Positions 11,254-23,830 are shown, counted from the stretch's first letter. The stretch is DNA of 64,000 nt from Limanda limanda (GCF_963576545.1 NC_083648.1:11014739-11078738), one strand, 5' to 3'. Notes: generated by a model not told the origin, from the sequence alone. Numbers and translations: made by a program.

Positions 11254-11665
11254 TTGGCCCGTCCTGCTTCGTCCCACATTATCCCTCTGTTTTGGTTGTT
11301 TAGTGTTACTTGTTTTCTCCTCACTGAAGTTTATCCAAAATGAAATGATGAAAAAGTGTGGCCCGAGATGTTTGATCCCGGCCTGTCGGTCCCTCTCCTG
11401 CGTTGTCACGTTGCTTTAAAGTGCCCGCGTGTGTTTAACCTCGCCGGATGCTGTTAGTTGAAACTGGAGGTAGGCTTGCTTTGCTTTCTTTAGCTTCTTC
11501 TTCATATGTTGTATCTTTACATGTTTTGTTCAGTGATGTGCTGTGACGCTCAGGCCTTGTCCCCCCCCCCCCATATGTTCGGAAACTTTTGCTTCGTGTC
11601 ATTTGAAAGTGTTGATGTTTTATCAGGGATTTGTTTTTATAATAAAGCCTATTTGGTGAACAGAG
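11254..11665 (+). other. srsf11 3' UTR and polyadenylation signal
   Basis: After the stop at 11251-11253 the sequence stays moderately GC-rich and then meets AATAAA at 11641-11646, the first hexamer downstream. Cleavage is expected within 30 nt of it. A run of ten C at about 11563-11572 lies inside the UTR. Confidence 0.6.
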
Positions 11666-12467
11666 ACTTTGAATTCACCACTTTAACCACAATCTGCAGT
11701 GTGTCATTTATATTTACTGTTTGGACTCTTTTTATATTTGAATAGTAACTTTCAAGTCTTAGACGTTATGGGACATTTGGGGTTCAGTGTTTCACCGACT
11801 CGGACTCGAGGAGCCAGGGAACCGGACCACTGCTGTTTTGGTTAGTGGACGACTCAGCTAAATAAATATCTATAATCTAAAGCGGGTTGGGTTCGTCCTA
11901 ACCCACATCACATCAAGATATTAAATGATAAAAGTACTAAATATTTAGTCTGTGCTTCATGTATTAATATTGATTTTCCTGTAAGTACCAGTGGTTATCT
12001 TTGAAAAACCCAAAGGGTTTGACAAACTCAACAGAAACACCCGTCAATACTGTATTTCCTACTTTACTACATATATCTGACAGCCTTACTTAAAAGTTAA
12101 GAAAATTCATGCAAAACCTTCTAGTTTATGTTCTGTGATCAAATGAATTACATATTGTTCCCATCAACTTGCTCAAGCAGTAAGGGTCACTTATTACTCA
12201 ATAATTAAATCAAACCTCCGGCCTCCTGAACTTTTACTTTGAAGGTGAGCTGTCTCTCTGTCCCCCTCTGGATGTCCTCGTTCAAGTTTAGATTCTCAGG
12301 TTGACTTCTTCATGCACAGACTAGGTGAGGCCTCACTACTGCACCATCTACTGCACGAATCTACAACAAATCCCTGGATCTTTGCTGCTTAATTTCCATG
12401 TGATGTCCTGAGGCTGCCCCCTGCTGGCTGCTGGCTTCCTCTGCTGCTCTTGTTAAACATTTTATTA
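11666..12467. other. Spacer between the convergent srsf11 and ankrd13c genes
   Basis: No exon, RNA gene or recognisable element seen. Ordinary AT-rich sequence. Confidence 0.5.
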
Positions 12468-12790
12468 CCTCCGCCAATGAGGTTACCCCCCCTTCCGTCC
12501 GTTCCTTTGTTGGTCTGCAGGATTACGTAAAAAACGACTGGATGGAAGATAGCGCAACGTGGTTGAAGGTCGCGTTATGGTTCAGAGAGGAACCCATTAA
12601 ATTTTAAGGTGGATCCAGAAATTGTTTTCTCACTTCTTTTATCCCGAGAGATTGTGGAGAAAGATTTAACAATTCATGGATCCTGATGAAAGAAATCCGG
12701 CATATTTAGGGGACTGAAGTGTGAAAGCTGGTGCAGCTCGATTGAATTCCAGGGGAAAGTTGGGCCTTGGGCTGAGGTGTGCGCTCTGAG
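12468..12790 (+). repeat. Dispersed teleost repeat of the TACCTCCGCCAA family, near-complete copy
   Basis: Begins ATTACCTCCGCCAATGAGG and ends CCTTGGGCTGAGGTGTGCGC, a decayed inverted end of the start. Inside are the family landmarks GGATTACGTAAAAA, GAACCCATTAAATTTTAAGG, ATTCATGGATCCTGATGAAA and GGCATATTTAGGGGACTGA. I recognise this as a high-copy interspersed element of ray-finned fish with terminal inverted repeats; I cannot assign its superfamily securely. It lies in the tail-to-tail spacer of srsf11 and ankrd13c. Confidence 0.7.
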
Positions 12791-12915
12791 TGCCTGTGTA
12801 GTTCATGTTTATTTAATTTCATTATATTTTCATCCGAAAGGCTTCATGGTTTTGCGTTTAGAAAATGTCTTTTCATCATACTTGCACAAAGTCATTTGAA
12901 ACATGATGCTGGTGC

Positions 12916-12921
12916 TTTATT
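12916..12921 (-). terminator. ankrd13c polyadenylation signal (AATAAA, minus strand)
   Basis: The plus strand reads TTTATT in GTGCTTTATTTAAAGG, giving AATAAA on the minus strand 1.2 kb beyond the ankrd13c stop. With it the 3' UTR would cover about 12890-14143, which otherwise holds only AT-rich sequence, a short TATATA tract near 13630 and no other gene. Confidence 0.4.
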
Positions 12922-14143
12922 TAAAGGGAAGTGAAGTAGGTATGGTTGCAGTACATATAAGCTGAAGCCAGAGACAACTCAGTGGATCAGATTATTTCCC
13001 ATCTGGGCATTTTTGGGATATCCAGCAATATCAACTTCACAGCTTAGTTTACGCTCCTTGGGTTTAACACAAACAAACAGAAAAGAAATTATAGACGACC
13101 ATCAAGGAGAGATTTTATAAGCACTAAAAGGTGTTTCAAAGTGTTAGTGTTACAATTTTTCTTTTATCTAAATACCAAGAAGTCTGCAGGTAATATAAGA
13201 AACGAACAGGGAATATATCTTAAAGATGCATGTGATCCAGTCGGCCGACACAGCCATTAGCATGCCTTAAATATACTTAATATCAGTGCTGTAATAAACA
13301 AAGAACAGTTTGACCTGATATCCCACCTGGGTTCTCTCCCGCACACAAACACAAGAACTTTTGATACAGCACAATAATCCATTCACGCTTGAGCACAGGA
13401 TTCATACGAACACGACGCACATGGAGACAGCCGAGAGGTAACATGAGCGAACCTGAAAACACAGGAGGTTGCGTCCTGCGCAGGGAAAAAGGCTTAAATA
13501 CTGAACAGTAAAGAATGTGGTTTCTTTTTTAATGCTAAACCTTCTCCCAGCTGGTTGAAAACATTCGTATGTACTGGAAACGTATTGCTACACAGTGTTA
13601 CTCCTTTGAGTATCTATCTATCTCTTTTTATATATATATATACTCATGTATAATTCATATCATTTAAATCAATATTAAGCTCAGTTTGAGGTTATAGCAA
13701 TACTTTTGATTCTCTCTGATGAGGCGTGTAGTATTTACAGATGGCCGTGTCAGTGCAGTGTCATAAATGAGAATTGAGTCCGTGGATATGAAACATGAGC
13801 TACACTAGATACTGTAGTAATGGGGATGAGGAGTCCGGTTCTCTGAGGATGTTCACAGCAGACGGCAGCAGCGTGAGCAGCAGATGTAACAGCGAGTACT
13901 ATGAAAGCTGAAACGACCGCTGTTACGCATTTTTAAATCACACGCGAGATGGCGCTCTGTAACATCTGCTTGCATCGGTTTGCTTTGGATCCATCGACAA
14001 AAAACACTAAGTAGCGGATGACAGTAACTTAATCATAAGACCAGCTCAACAATACAGGATTCCCTCTTTTTGTGTTTCCCACTTCCCCCAAAACATATTT
14101 ACTCGCTGGCCACTTCCTGTTCGTGTCAGTGGGGCTGTACTGG

Positions 14144-17100
14144 TCAGAGGTCTGGGAAGCGACTGGGATCCTCCTTGAATTGAGAGGGGATGGTGAAGAT
14201 TGACTCTTCGAATTTGTCGTAGCGAAATTCCTGAAAGGTGACAGTGGCTGTGATGGTGGGGAAGACGGGGATGTCTGCGGGAATAGGAGGCAGAGAAGAA
14301 ATCAAATTAGATAGTGATGGTTCTCTTGAAGCTCAGGAACACATTAGTGGACCGGTGCTAACTTACCAAGTTTGACTGGAAACCCAGGCGGAAGTTTCAT
14401 CTGAACAAACTCTCGGAGTTTGTTGAAGTGCTTGAACGGGGCGATGACCTCCAACACGTTTAGTAACCTGCAGGCAGCGGAAAGTCAGTGAGTCAGCAGT
14501 TTATTTTAGCTATAAAAGTACAGACAACCTCCCGAAATATCAACAAAGCAAAGGAGAACATTGTACATTGAGATCTTGGGTAAAGATAAAACACTGACAT
14601 TTATAACGTTTTCGCTTTAGAAATGACTTTAATGATTAATTGATAATCAAAATAGTTGATTCATTTTCTCTTGATGGGTTAATTCGTTAACTGAATAATT
14701 GCTCCAGTTTGTTGAATATTTATAGCTACATAGTTAATAATATACTAAAGGAGCGAGCTGAAGTTTTAAGTCAAGTCAGCATTCTCACTTATAAAACTCT
14801 CTATAACACAGAGCAGCTGTAAAAGAGTCTCTACAGTAACAAGCTCTTCAACACGCGAGGATCTGGTTCTGGTTCATAACATCTGTACAATGGCTGCATT
14901 GGTCTCTTTGGTGACACGATTTTAAAAAGCTCAGGATACAAAGGGGAAACAAATCATATTAAAAAAACATTAGCGTCATTAAAAGATGAGGTTTTATTGC
15001 TTCCTCCGCGAAGGTTGTTCATTCAGTAGAGGAGATAAAGCAATTTACTACATTATGTCCTGATAACATATCACAGTGATGTGTGTAACCCATTATGAAC
15101 CACATCCTGTCTGAAGCCGACCTCGTCATCTACTCAACAAACCACGACTTGCTTTTTTCCGATCTTGTTTGTCTCTCACATTAAACATATATTCACATTC
15201 AGGAGACCACTCTGACTGCAGAAAATCAATACACAAATTATTTGTGAGTAGCTTAAGAAAAAGGGTCTAGATGAAAGAAATCTAAATGTACACATGACAC
15301 GGTGAATAGGGAGGAGAAATAAATAATAATAATAATTTTTGCAGGGATCCACTCAGTGAAGTCCTCATGTGTACCTGGCCCGATTATCAGATCTGAATTA
15401 TTTCTTCTCCACACTCGCCTTTTTCTAAACTCCCCGGTGCATGCGGGTGTATTCACCCAGGATCAATGCGTGCAGAAAGCTTTGTAAATAGATCTGAGGA
15501 GGGAGAGGGATGTGCTTACGACTCGATGCCCAGAGGGAATTCCTGGCTCATGGCTACAGTAGCTTTGAAGTTCTTCTTGCTTTCCTTGCACATAAGCTCT
15601 CTCCCAAGATGAGGTGGCCTGGAGGTGGGAAGAGACACAAAGACATTGCTTTTGAATTTCAAATTCAGAGTTAATGCAATTTTTCTCGTAGCTGCCCTGA
15701 ATAAATTCCTAATCACGGTGAGGTCTAATTAAATCATAGAAAACACCAGATGCTTACTTTCCGTGCTCTGCTGTGATGTACTCTTCCCAAGAAAGAGTGT
15801 TTGGTGCTGGAGCCGTGAGAGAGAGCCTCCTCGCAGGCTGGGGGACAAGAACTCATCAGTCACTGGCACAATCACAATCATCCTCCCGCCTTCATCATTT
15901 ATCATTAGTGAATCACGGTGGGACGGTGGCGTTCTTTCATCTCACCTCAAAGTTCTGTTCACTGATGCTGCCTCCTTTACTTAAGCTCTCCATGATGGCT
16001 TTGTTCCTCAGGATGTCCTCCTCGCTGAGGTGCTCCCGCCGCTTCCTGGACTCCAGCACCAGACCGTTTACCGAATAGAAGTCGGCTTCGAAGTTTCCAA
16101 CTCTCTCCTGCACAGAGAAAAGACGAGCTTTCAGAATTGAGTCTTTGATTTTCTCCATCTTCTTTCATCCCTATCAGAATTCTCTGTAGGGGCTGTATGT
16201 AAAAGAATGCAAATGTGCGAGACAGTTGGTCTGACACTTTTCGGAAAACTTTTTCTCCTAGCCCCCTTGTCTGGATGTCTGGAGAATGTCCAAGTGAGCC
16301 CATGTGAGAATATGGCAGGGTAACTGTGTGGATGACATTTTCTTTTTGTTAACACGTCTGACCTGAACCTGACCAATCTCCTGCTGCATTCTTCATATGT
16401 GAAAGGCAAAGATCTGGAAACTGTCCGGATCCGATTCTCCAAAACATTTCAATTGACAAAATAAGTAAGACTGTGCTACAAAATCCATATAGAGAAATAT
16501 CACTGAGAATTTCTTTTCTTTGGGGAACTCTGAAAAAAGCCTGGAGGTTTTGGGATTATATAAAGACTAGTCACTTATTTTTCCATTATTCTTAAATTTT
16601 TGATTGATTGCTGTGAAAACTGGATATAGTTCATCACTCCAGGGCTCTAAACAGAATTGAACTCTGGATTACAATTTACTCTGACTCTACTCATAACTCA
16701 CTGTCACACGCAACCCACTCTATATAACCGTTTGTCATCATGTAGTTTTCACATTGTGTTTACATTCTGTGTCCAGCACTATAACATCATCAGCCTCACC
16801 GTTTTGTCCTCCCTGAAGAGCCAGCCGATCTGACTGCGGGAGAAACTGATGGACTTGGTCGACAGAGTCGCCGAGTAGACGTCACTGCTCATCAGAATGT
16901 CCACCTCTTCTTCAGTCTCCATCTCCGACTCCTTGGAGAGAATAGAACAAAGGAGAGTCAGGTCTCTCTGTTCATATTAAACACCTGATGACACACGGTG
17001 AAGCAGATGTGTGGCTCCTCCCCTCACTCACCTCGTGGTGTATTCTTTGGTACACTTTCGCTTCGTTGTCCAGAACCACAAAAGACTGGGAGGGGGCCGC

Positions 17101-20100
17101 GTCTCCGGTGAAGATGAAACTAAGATCTCCACGCTGACATTTCATATCATTGAAGTCGATGAGAGTGGTGTCGAGTCTAAATTAAAAGAGAGAGAGGAGA
17201 CGAGAGGGTGATGAGAGCTGTGGAAATTGTTATGTCCTACTTTTTAGATCTAAAAGAAGTCCTCGACCTGGATATCGAACATTTGATGCATCAAACACTC
17301 AGTGCATCAAGTATCCTTCATTAGTACTAGCAACAAACTTAATATACCGAAGTATTTGCTCTATTACCTTATGTTGATGCCCTGCTTGTAGATTTTACAA
17401 GCATCAGACGGCAGCATCCGGGACAACAGAGGCACTGAAATATAGATGAATGAATACGTGAGAATAGATTCTAGTGTGGCTGACATTACACGGTTGTTCA
17501 TGTTTTTTTCATTGAGAAAAGACAACGAGTCAGCGAAGTGAGTTCAAATTGGAGTTGGTCTTAATTTTGTTTGTGTGAAATAGGAAAGCTCACCCCAGCT
17601 CTGAAAATCCCAGTGCAGCTCCAGATAAAAGTCTCCAAGCTACAGAAAACAGACACATTTCCAATTAACAACTGAGGAAAATACAGCACAGTGAAGACCT
17701 CAGGGACCAACATACAAACCGAAGTCTGAGGACATTTTCAAACTCATTCTGTGTGTAAACATTAACCGATGCAGAATGATGTCATTTGCACACGTGTCTT
17801 TTGTGTGGCGGCAACATCTGGGAACGTGACGCCAGCTGTGATCCTCACCTCCCTCAGGGCTTTCAGTAATTTCGGCCTCTTGTCCTCCACAGTCTCCCTG
17901 GACTGCTGTTTTAATTTGCGCAGTATTGCAGTGACTGAGGAAAGAGGGGAGAAAAAAATATGGTCAGCTACACACACTCACACCAATATAATGCTTCACA
18001 TTAAAGGGAATGTTCTCAATTTATTTACCCTTAAAACAACCAGTCACTTTGCTTCAGCCCACTTTATTTCTCTAACCTGAGTGCACGCAATTGGTTCAAC
18101 TCTGTGAGGTTAAAACTGCTTTGTTCAATTAATTTCCTGTCAGTGTCTCGTAGTCCACCATCCTCCCGGCAACCTGGCAAAGACTGAGCTGCTGCATCAC
18201 AATTTATATGCAGTTCTTTTTTTTCCATCACCTTTGCTTCTTTTTTTTACCCATTTGTTACATTTTCATATCTTTGAATCTCTAAAATATCCAATTCTGA
18301 AGAGTTGACATTCGATTTCAGTTTATGGGGGAGAGGAGATTCATTGAGAGAGAAAGAGAAAGCGACGGAGAGCTTTGAGTTTTTGTGTATTCGTTTCACA
18401 ACCAGTCAATGGGATTTAACTAGTCCCCAGTTAAAGCAGGCGCACTGTTCGTTATGGAGATTTACGGTTTAATATGTGAGGGAGCATCACTCCTCTGCTT
18501 CATCTCATTTCTGTGAGTTAGCTATGCTTCAGTGGCAGTGATTGGATCAGCTACTTCTCACAAAATGAGCGGCGACCACTTAACGATATGAACTGAAAGC
18601 CCCAATAAACCAGCCTATCCAGGGTGAATCCTGGTCGTTGTGACCAGGGTGAAAATACTGGACGTGACTGAGGAGAAAGAAGTGCTGACAGGACACTAGC
18701 TGTGCTCAGGGAGTTGGTCATTGAGCACACACACACACACACACACACAGTGAGCAAGCTGCTGACGCATTGTGCACATGTGTAAGAGCGAAAGGTGATG
18801 ACTGATGAGGACACTGCAGTGTTTCATGAGCAGCTGTTACGCACGCAACCGATATTAAAGACACATTATTCTGCATGTGTCCCTCTCACAAGGTGATCAC
18901 CAGCAGTGTGCTGCCTTTTATTTGACCAGAGATCTAAACCCTAACACCCCACTGTCGCTCCGGTTTGACTTTCTTTGCATGTCCTTGCGGATGCTGTGGA
19001 TGCAGCAAGCCCCCCCCCCCTCCCCCTCTTTGCTTCGCTGCCTCCCCTTCACCCATGTGAGTGATGTGACCTTCTCAGATCAAAACTCCTGGTCTCAGTC
19101 CCGAGCCAGCCTGCCACAGCAGGCACGGAGAGCTGAGACGCATACTAACAAGGCTGGGGGTCATCTCTCAAACTGCTGAGCCTCACAGCTTCCATCGGAG
19201 GAAACAGAAGAAGATGCTGATAGTTCACAGTTTTGTTATCTACACAGCCAAACAGCGACAACTCAAACTAGTGATCTCAGCCTAGTCAAAAAAACTGATA
19301 TACGATTCATTGGACATACACATCTTCATCGTTTCTTTAATCGTTAGTAAATTTCAAAAAATATTAACAAAGCGACCGAATAGGGTCAGAAAAGAGAATC
19401 TCTGAGGTATTAGCTGGTGCCTTTCACATGCCATTTGACTGTTTTCACTGGATGTCAGATTTAAAAGCTGTTTGGTGATCAGGCTGTAAGCTCGGGCTTC
19501 CTCACACTAAGCCATTGTTCAGGCTCCGTTCCAACCATCTGGATGACGACTGCTGACAGAAATATCACATCCCGCTTTTTTAGCTGCACTGACCAGACAG
19601 CAGTTGCATCTTTGGTTACACATACTTTATTAAATGGCTCATGAAAGGTTGTTCAAACATTCACACTCATGATGTGATAACCAACAGTATTCAGCCCTGT
19701 TCCTTTTTTGCAGAATTTCTGAAGCCAATACGAAAAGAAATTGGAATTCACTAGTAATCTATACATTATAAGCATTATGCCATCTTAAGATTTTCTCTGT
19801 AACTTGAATGAGGTTACATTTTTGACCAGTTCAACCGAATTTGTCTCCGTATCACAGAAGAAACTCCATCAGACAGCAGTCGGCTGACTGTCCAAACCTT
19901 GAGGATGCATCACTGCAGGAATCCCACTGAGATAGTAGAGACATGTCACAGTATGTAAAATGCAGGAGCACTGTTCACATCACTTACTCATTTGCCTGTC
20001 ACCATAGCTGATGGCTTCTGCCAGAGGACTCCATCCCAGTGCGTTCTTTATCTTTACAGGTGCATTGTGGGCCAGCAGCAGGAGGGCACATTCTGAAAGG

Positions 20101-21940
20101 AAAAGTTGAAAATGATCACAGATACTCTGGGCACACTCAACGTGTTTTTATTTTGTAACCTTTTTTTTTTTTTTTAAAGAACACAACTATGAGTAAATGT
20201 CGATCTTTTAATATTAACTTTATAACACAGTCTGGATAAAAGGTGACTAAGATTTAACAGACGAATAAACTTAAAGTGATAATAAACGTAGAACTCCTGT
20301 TCACTGAGGATTCATAACAGTCAGCATCAGCTACAGGAAGCTATGACTTCACTTTCTGCAAGAGGGATCCCATCTTTGATGCTTTTCCTATTTGCCCCTG
20401 TGAGATCTTCTGCATTTATTTACTTTTAACTTTTAGAGTATGTATATAATAATAATGATAAGTATCTCCAGTGTGCATAATCATGATGAAATGACTATAC
20501 AGGCTACAAATGGATCAACATTTGAAGTTAGTTCTTACAAATTAAGGCACACTCAAGAGGGGCTGGTGAATCAGCATCAGCATCCACTACTTAGTTGCAG
20601 CCAATTTTTCTAATCAATTAAGGACACATCTGCAGAATAAATCAGCTGAGAAGTAGAGCAGCTAATCTAATCTAAATAAAGGCAGGACACCACATCACTA
20701 AACCATGTCTTAATGAATTAGCACTGAACCTGTATTTGATCAAGATGGTATATCTTCTGACTGCACTGTGTGTAATCTGCAATTTATAGCAGTTTCCTTA
20801 ACCTCCTTTATACGTATTCTATGTTATTCCGCTGGAGAGGTCAGAAAATACACGCTGAGCGCTGCAGGAGTACAGATGCTATTTCAAGAATAGCAGACCT
20901 GACTGTGCTTAAAAATGGCCTTTTAATGAGGGTGTCTAAAAGTGTTATGCCACCCAGACACAAAGCAGATTGAGAGCAATTTGCTGGGCTCAAATCGAGT
21001 CTGGTAGATTATCATCTCAGAAGCATTCGGTTCCTTTTTGGTTCTATGAAAAACAAGTTGTAGGGTACAGGTCTACATGACCACTAATCATGAGTCCATA
21101 TTGATAATTACCACAATGAATGTCACATTCATAAAATTTGTTAAGTTTAAAGACTTTAAGACTTTAAAGATTTTTGGTCGAGAGTGAAGATTGTGGTTCT
21201 AAACCATTTATTACACTTTTATGAAGGAGATGTAGATCAACCATGTGTTACACCTCATCAATAAATACAAATAGCATTAAATCAATATATATAGCGCTTT
21301 TGCCATATTGCTATTGAATGATTTTGCCATAATTATTGACATTTTTCAGCCTTTTCAGTCCAGCCCTACTAAGTTAAATACATTTGATCACGCGAATGTT
21401 AATATTTACCTTTGTGGCCCAGCATCAGAGCCAGGTGCAGAGGTGTGTTCCCTGAGAGAGGAGAGACACAATGAGTACACATCCATACAAACAACTAACC
21501 CCCCCCCACACACACACAAGTAAAGATACGTTGTGTTGTGCTTTCCAACACAATGAACTCAGGGAAAGCACAACAGGAGCCCATATCTCACCGTGCACGT
21601 CCTTCTGAGAGATGCTGTGGGTCCGGATGAGAGAGGAGAGCCGACGCACGTCTGCCTTGAACACGCACTCGTGAACGGGGAACTCCAGCTCCTCCTTGGT
21701 GAGGATGATGGGGTTCTGGTTGTTGTCATGGACCACGGTGCCGCTGAGGTTGTTCGCATTGAGCTGCTGTGGGGAGGGCTTCACGGACTTCTGGAAAGCC
21801 CGGTTGGACTTGAACAGGTTGCCGGTTCCGTTGGGGATGGTCTCGTTGGAGGTCTCGTCGTGCGGGTCCCTCCTCTCCTCGTTCTTGTTGGGCTTGTTGT
21901 TGTGGTCCTTGCGCAGGGCGCGGATCTTTTCGCCCGTCAT
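14144..21940 (-). CDS. ankrd13c: Ankyrin repeat domain-containing protein 13C, 13 coding exons, 514 aa
   Basis: ANKRD13C is an ER-membrane-associated chaperone-like protein reported to hold back and regulate maturation of GPCRs such as the prostaglandin DP receptor. Minus-strand exons: 21592-21940, 21410-21451, 19988-20092, 17849-17934, 17594-17639, 17368-17434, 17032-17176, 16800-16931, 15946-16107, 15758-15837, 15520-15618, 14367-14467 and 14144-14274 (TGA). They sum to 1545 nt with every junction in frame. The N-terminal ~85 residues are low-complexity. Ankyrin repeats follow (about 88-180; VHECVFKADVRRLSSLIRTH, GNTPLHLALMLGHKECALLL, WSPLAEAISYGDRQM). The rest is the GPCR-chaperone domain, with FYLELHWDFQSW, RKRREHLSEEDILRNKAIME and HLGRELMCKESKK, ending KEDPSRFPDL. 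The start is the ATG at 21938-21940 (MTGEKIRALRKDH, as in human); a GTG two codons upstream is in frame but is not a plausible start. Human ANKRD13C is 541 aa; the difference is in the N-terminal linker. Confidence 0.96.
17935..19987 (-). other. ankrd13c intron 3
   Basis: Two kilobases without a supportable exon. Holds a perfect CA microsatellite (about 18726-18749) and a run of C at about 19010-19023. Nothing else stands out. Confidence 0.5.
20093..21409 (-). other. ankrd13c intron 2
   Basis: AT-rich intronic sequence with a run of T at about 20160-20175. No RNA gene or exon-like segment seen. Confidence 0.5.
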
Positions 21941-22535
21941 GGTCACTGGTCTTATGAATCTGTAATAACTGCGCTACAAGGCTGGTGGATTCAAAAAAAC
22001 GAGAGCTAGTCTGCATTAGCAATAAAAGCTAATGTGAGTTAAATCCGAGGGGTTGAGCTACGCGTGTTGTTTTAGCTGGTGATGCGTTCAAGTACCGTTA
22101 CACCTGCTGCCCGGCTCCGCAGCTAGCGTTAGCCGCTAGTAGCTAGCTTAGCTCACAATGAAACCTGGATGCGATGGGTGCGGCGATGCAAACAGAGAAT
22201 AACGTTAAAAAAAAACAAAAACGCACATACGGAATTAACACGCGGGAATGAATGAGAACAAGCAGCTACAACGACTACATCGTCATCTCCGTCACCTGCT
22301 TTTAAAAATAGCATCGAGTCAATTCGCTTTGTGGCCAAATTCAGACAAATTCAGATGAACCTGCGGAACTAACGTCCCCTGCTAGCTGGCTAGTATCGCG
22401 AGGTTTCCCAGACTGGACGAGAGTTGGAGGAGGTCGCAGCTGTGGCGTCATCTCTACGCGACGCGGGTATCTTTCGTGTTGCACTGTTAGCGAGCAGCTA
22501 GCTAGCTCACCCTGTGTGTTTTCTGGTCTTAAAAT
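21941..22535. promoter_or_regulatory. Bidirectional CpG promoter shared by ankrd13c (-) and znf830 (+)
   Basis: The two start codons are 595 bp apart, head to head. The interval is CpG-containing and TATA-less and carries clusters of GCTAGC and TTAGC motifs (about 22120-22155, 22380-22395, 22488-22508). It also has an ATCGCGAGG element at about 22395-22403, a partial match to the TCTCGCGAGA promoter motif. Constitutive co-expression of the pair is an inference from this layout. Confidence 0.6.
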
Positions 22536-23594
22536 ATGGCACCGACGAAGAAGGTGAAGAAGGTGGTGAACCAGGAGGAGCTGCGGCGCCTGATGCGGCA
22601 GAAACAGAGACAGACGACGGATAAGAAGCGCGTCGAGTCCCCGTTCGCGAAGTACAACAGCCTGGAGCACCTGAGCTGCGTGCTGTGCGGGGTGCAGGTG
22701 AAGTCCGACCTGCTGTGGCCGGCTCACGTCCTCGGGAAGCAGCACAAAGAGAAGGTGGCGGAGCTGAAGGTGGCGAAGAGTCAACCCATGCCTCCACCGA
22801 GCCAGCCGCTGAAGAGGAGGGCGCCGGACAGCGGGGACGGCAAAGGGAAGAAGGCGAAAGCAGCAGCGGCGGCCGCGGGGCAGTCTGAGTCCGGGCTGCC
22901 GGGGGATTTCTTCGAGCGACCCGGAGAGAAGGCAGCTGGTTCTGCTCCTAAATCTGCAGGGTTGAGTCTCCTGGCTGGAGTATATGGAGATGATGATGAT
23001 GATGATGAAGCGGATGCTGGAGAGGGAAGTCAAGCAGGAACCTCAAAGCCTGCTGCCCCGAAGGCTGAAGCTGCAGGGCTGCCATCGGACTTCTTTGACA
23101 GCTCCATCCCGTCCACACCCTCCGTCTCCCATTCCGGATCCATCCACAAAGCAGAAGTGACGGAGAAGAGCCAGAACAAGAAAGAGGCCAACAAGATGGA
23201 GATGGCCGAGGCGCTGCCGGAGGGCTTCTTCGACGACCCGGTGCGAGATGCGAAAGTGCGCAAGGTGGATGCTCCCCAGGATCAGATGGACAAGGAGTGG
23301 GACGAGTTCCAGAAGGAGATCAGACAGGTGAACACCAAGTCCGATGCCATCGTGGCTGAGGACGACGAGGAGGGACGTCTGGAGCGACAGATCGACGAAA
23401 TCGATGAACAGATTCAGTGTTACAAGAGGGTTGAGCTGCTGAGGGACAAGCGCGATGTGGTGAAAAAACAACCTCTGTCCAGGAGTGATGAACAAATGGA
23501 GACCGAGGACATGATTGAGGATGAAGAGGGGGACGAAGAGGAGCTGCTGGGCCTTCTGTCCGGGGACTGGAGGGCTAAGGGGGCACTGGCATAA
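22536..23594 (+). CDS. znf830: Zinc finger protein 830 (CCDC16), intronless, 352 aa
   Basis: ZNF830 is a nuclear protein linked to pre-mRNA splicing complexes and to DNA end resection and early embryonic genome stability. The whole protein is one open frame from ATG 22536 to TAA at 23592-23594, as in mammals, where the gene is also intronless. The N-terminus has VNQEELRRLMRQKQR, then a single U1-like C2H2 finger: Cys48, Cys51, His64, His70 (LSCVLCGVQVKSDLLWPAHV, GKQH). An acidic run (six Asp, about 152-157, coded by a GAT repeat) follows. The C-terminal half carries the family block KVDAPQDQMDKEWDEFQKEI, a coiled-coil (about 275-310) and the closing LLSGDWRAKGALA. Three copies of an LP-x-x-FF motif occur at 121-126, 182-187 and 228-233. 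It sits between ankrd13c and efcab14, with the 3' end facing efcab14. Confidence 0.96.
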   Translation: MAPTKKVKKVVNQEELRRLMRQKQRQTTDKKRVESPFAKYNSLEHLSCVLCGVQVKSDLLWPAHVLGKQHKEKVAELKVAKSQPMPPPSQPLKRRAPDSGDGKGKKAKAAAAAAGQSESGLPGDFFERPGEKAAGSAPKSAGLSLLAGVYGDDDDDDEADAGEGSQAGTSKPAAPKAEAAGLPSDFFDSSIPSTPSVSHSGSIHKAEVTEKSQNKKEANKMEMAEALPEGFFDDPVRDAKVRKVDAPQDQMDKEWDEFQKEIRQVNTKSDAIVAEDDEEGRLERQIDEIDEQIQCYKRVELLRDKRDVVKKQPLSRSDEQMETEDMIEDEEGDEEELLGLLSGDWRAKGALA

Positions 23595-23830
23595 AGTTCT
23601 GTTAAACATTTTGTCCAAAATGTTTTCAAAGTGTTTGAGATATTTTTTTGTACATGCTCTAAATCTGTAAATATGTTTGTTAATGGAAACTCGTGTCGTC
23701 CTTTTTTGTGTATATTTTCAAACTGGGTTTAATAATGATGAGGTGATTCTGGCAAAACATGCACCTCCACAAGTTAAGGCTTCTCACTTTGTGGCTCAAA
23801 AGCACGAGAAACAAATCTTTTAACTTTGTC
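23595..23830 (+). other. znf830 3' UTR and spacer to efcab14
   Basis: AT-rich sequence after the znf830 stop with no canonical AATAAA on the plus strand. The minus-strand AATAAA of efcab14 begins at 23836, so the two transcripts must end close together or overlap. Confidence 0.4.

Noticed and set aside
21593..22009. Open frame antisense to ankrd13c exon 1
   Set aside because: Shadow of the ankrd13c coding sequence; valine/leucine-rich as expected for the reverse complement of this exon.
22341..23618. Long minus-strand frames under znf830
   Set aside because: Antisense shadows of a GC-rich, intronless coding exon whose plus-strand product is clearly ZNF830.
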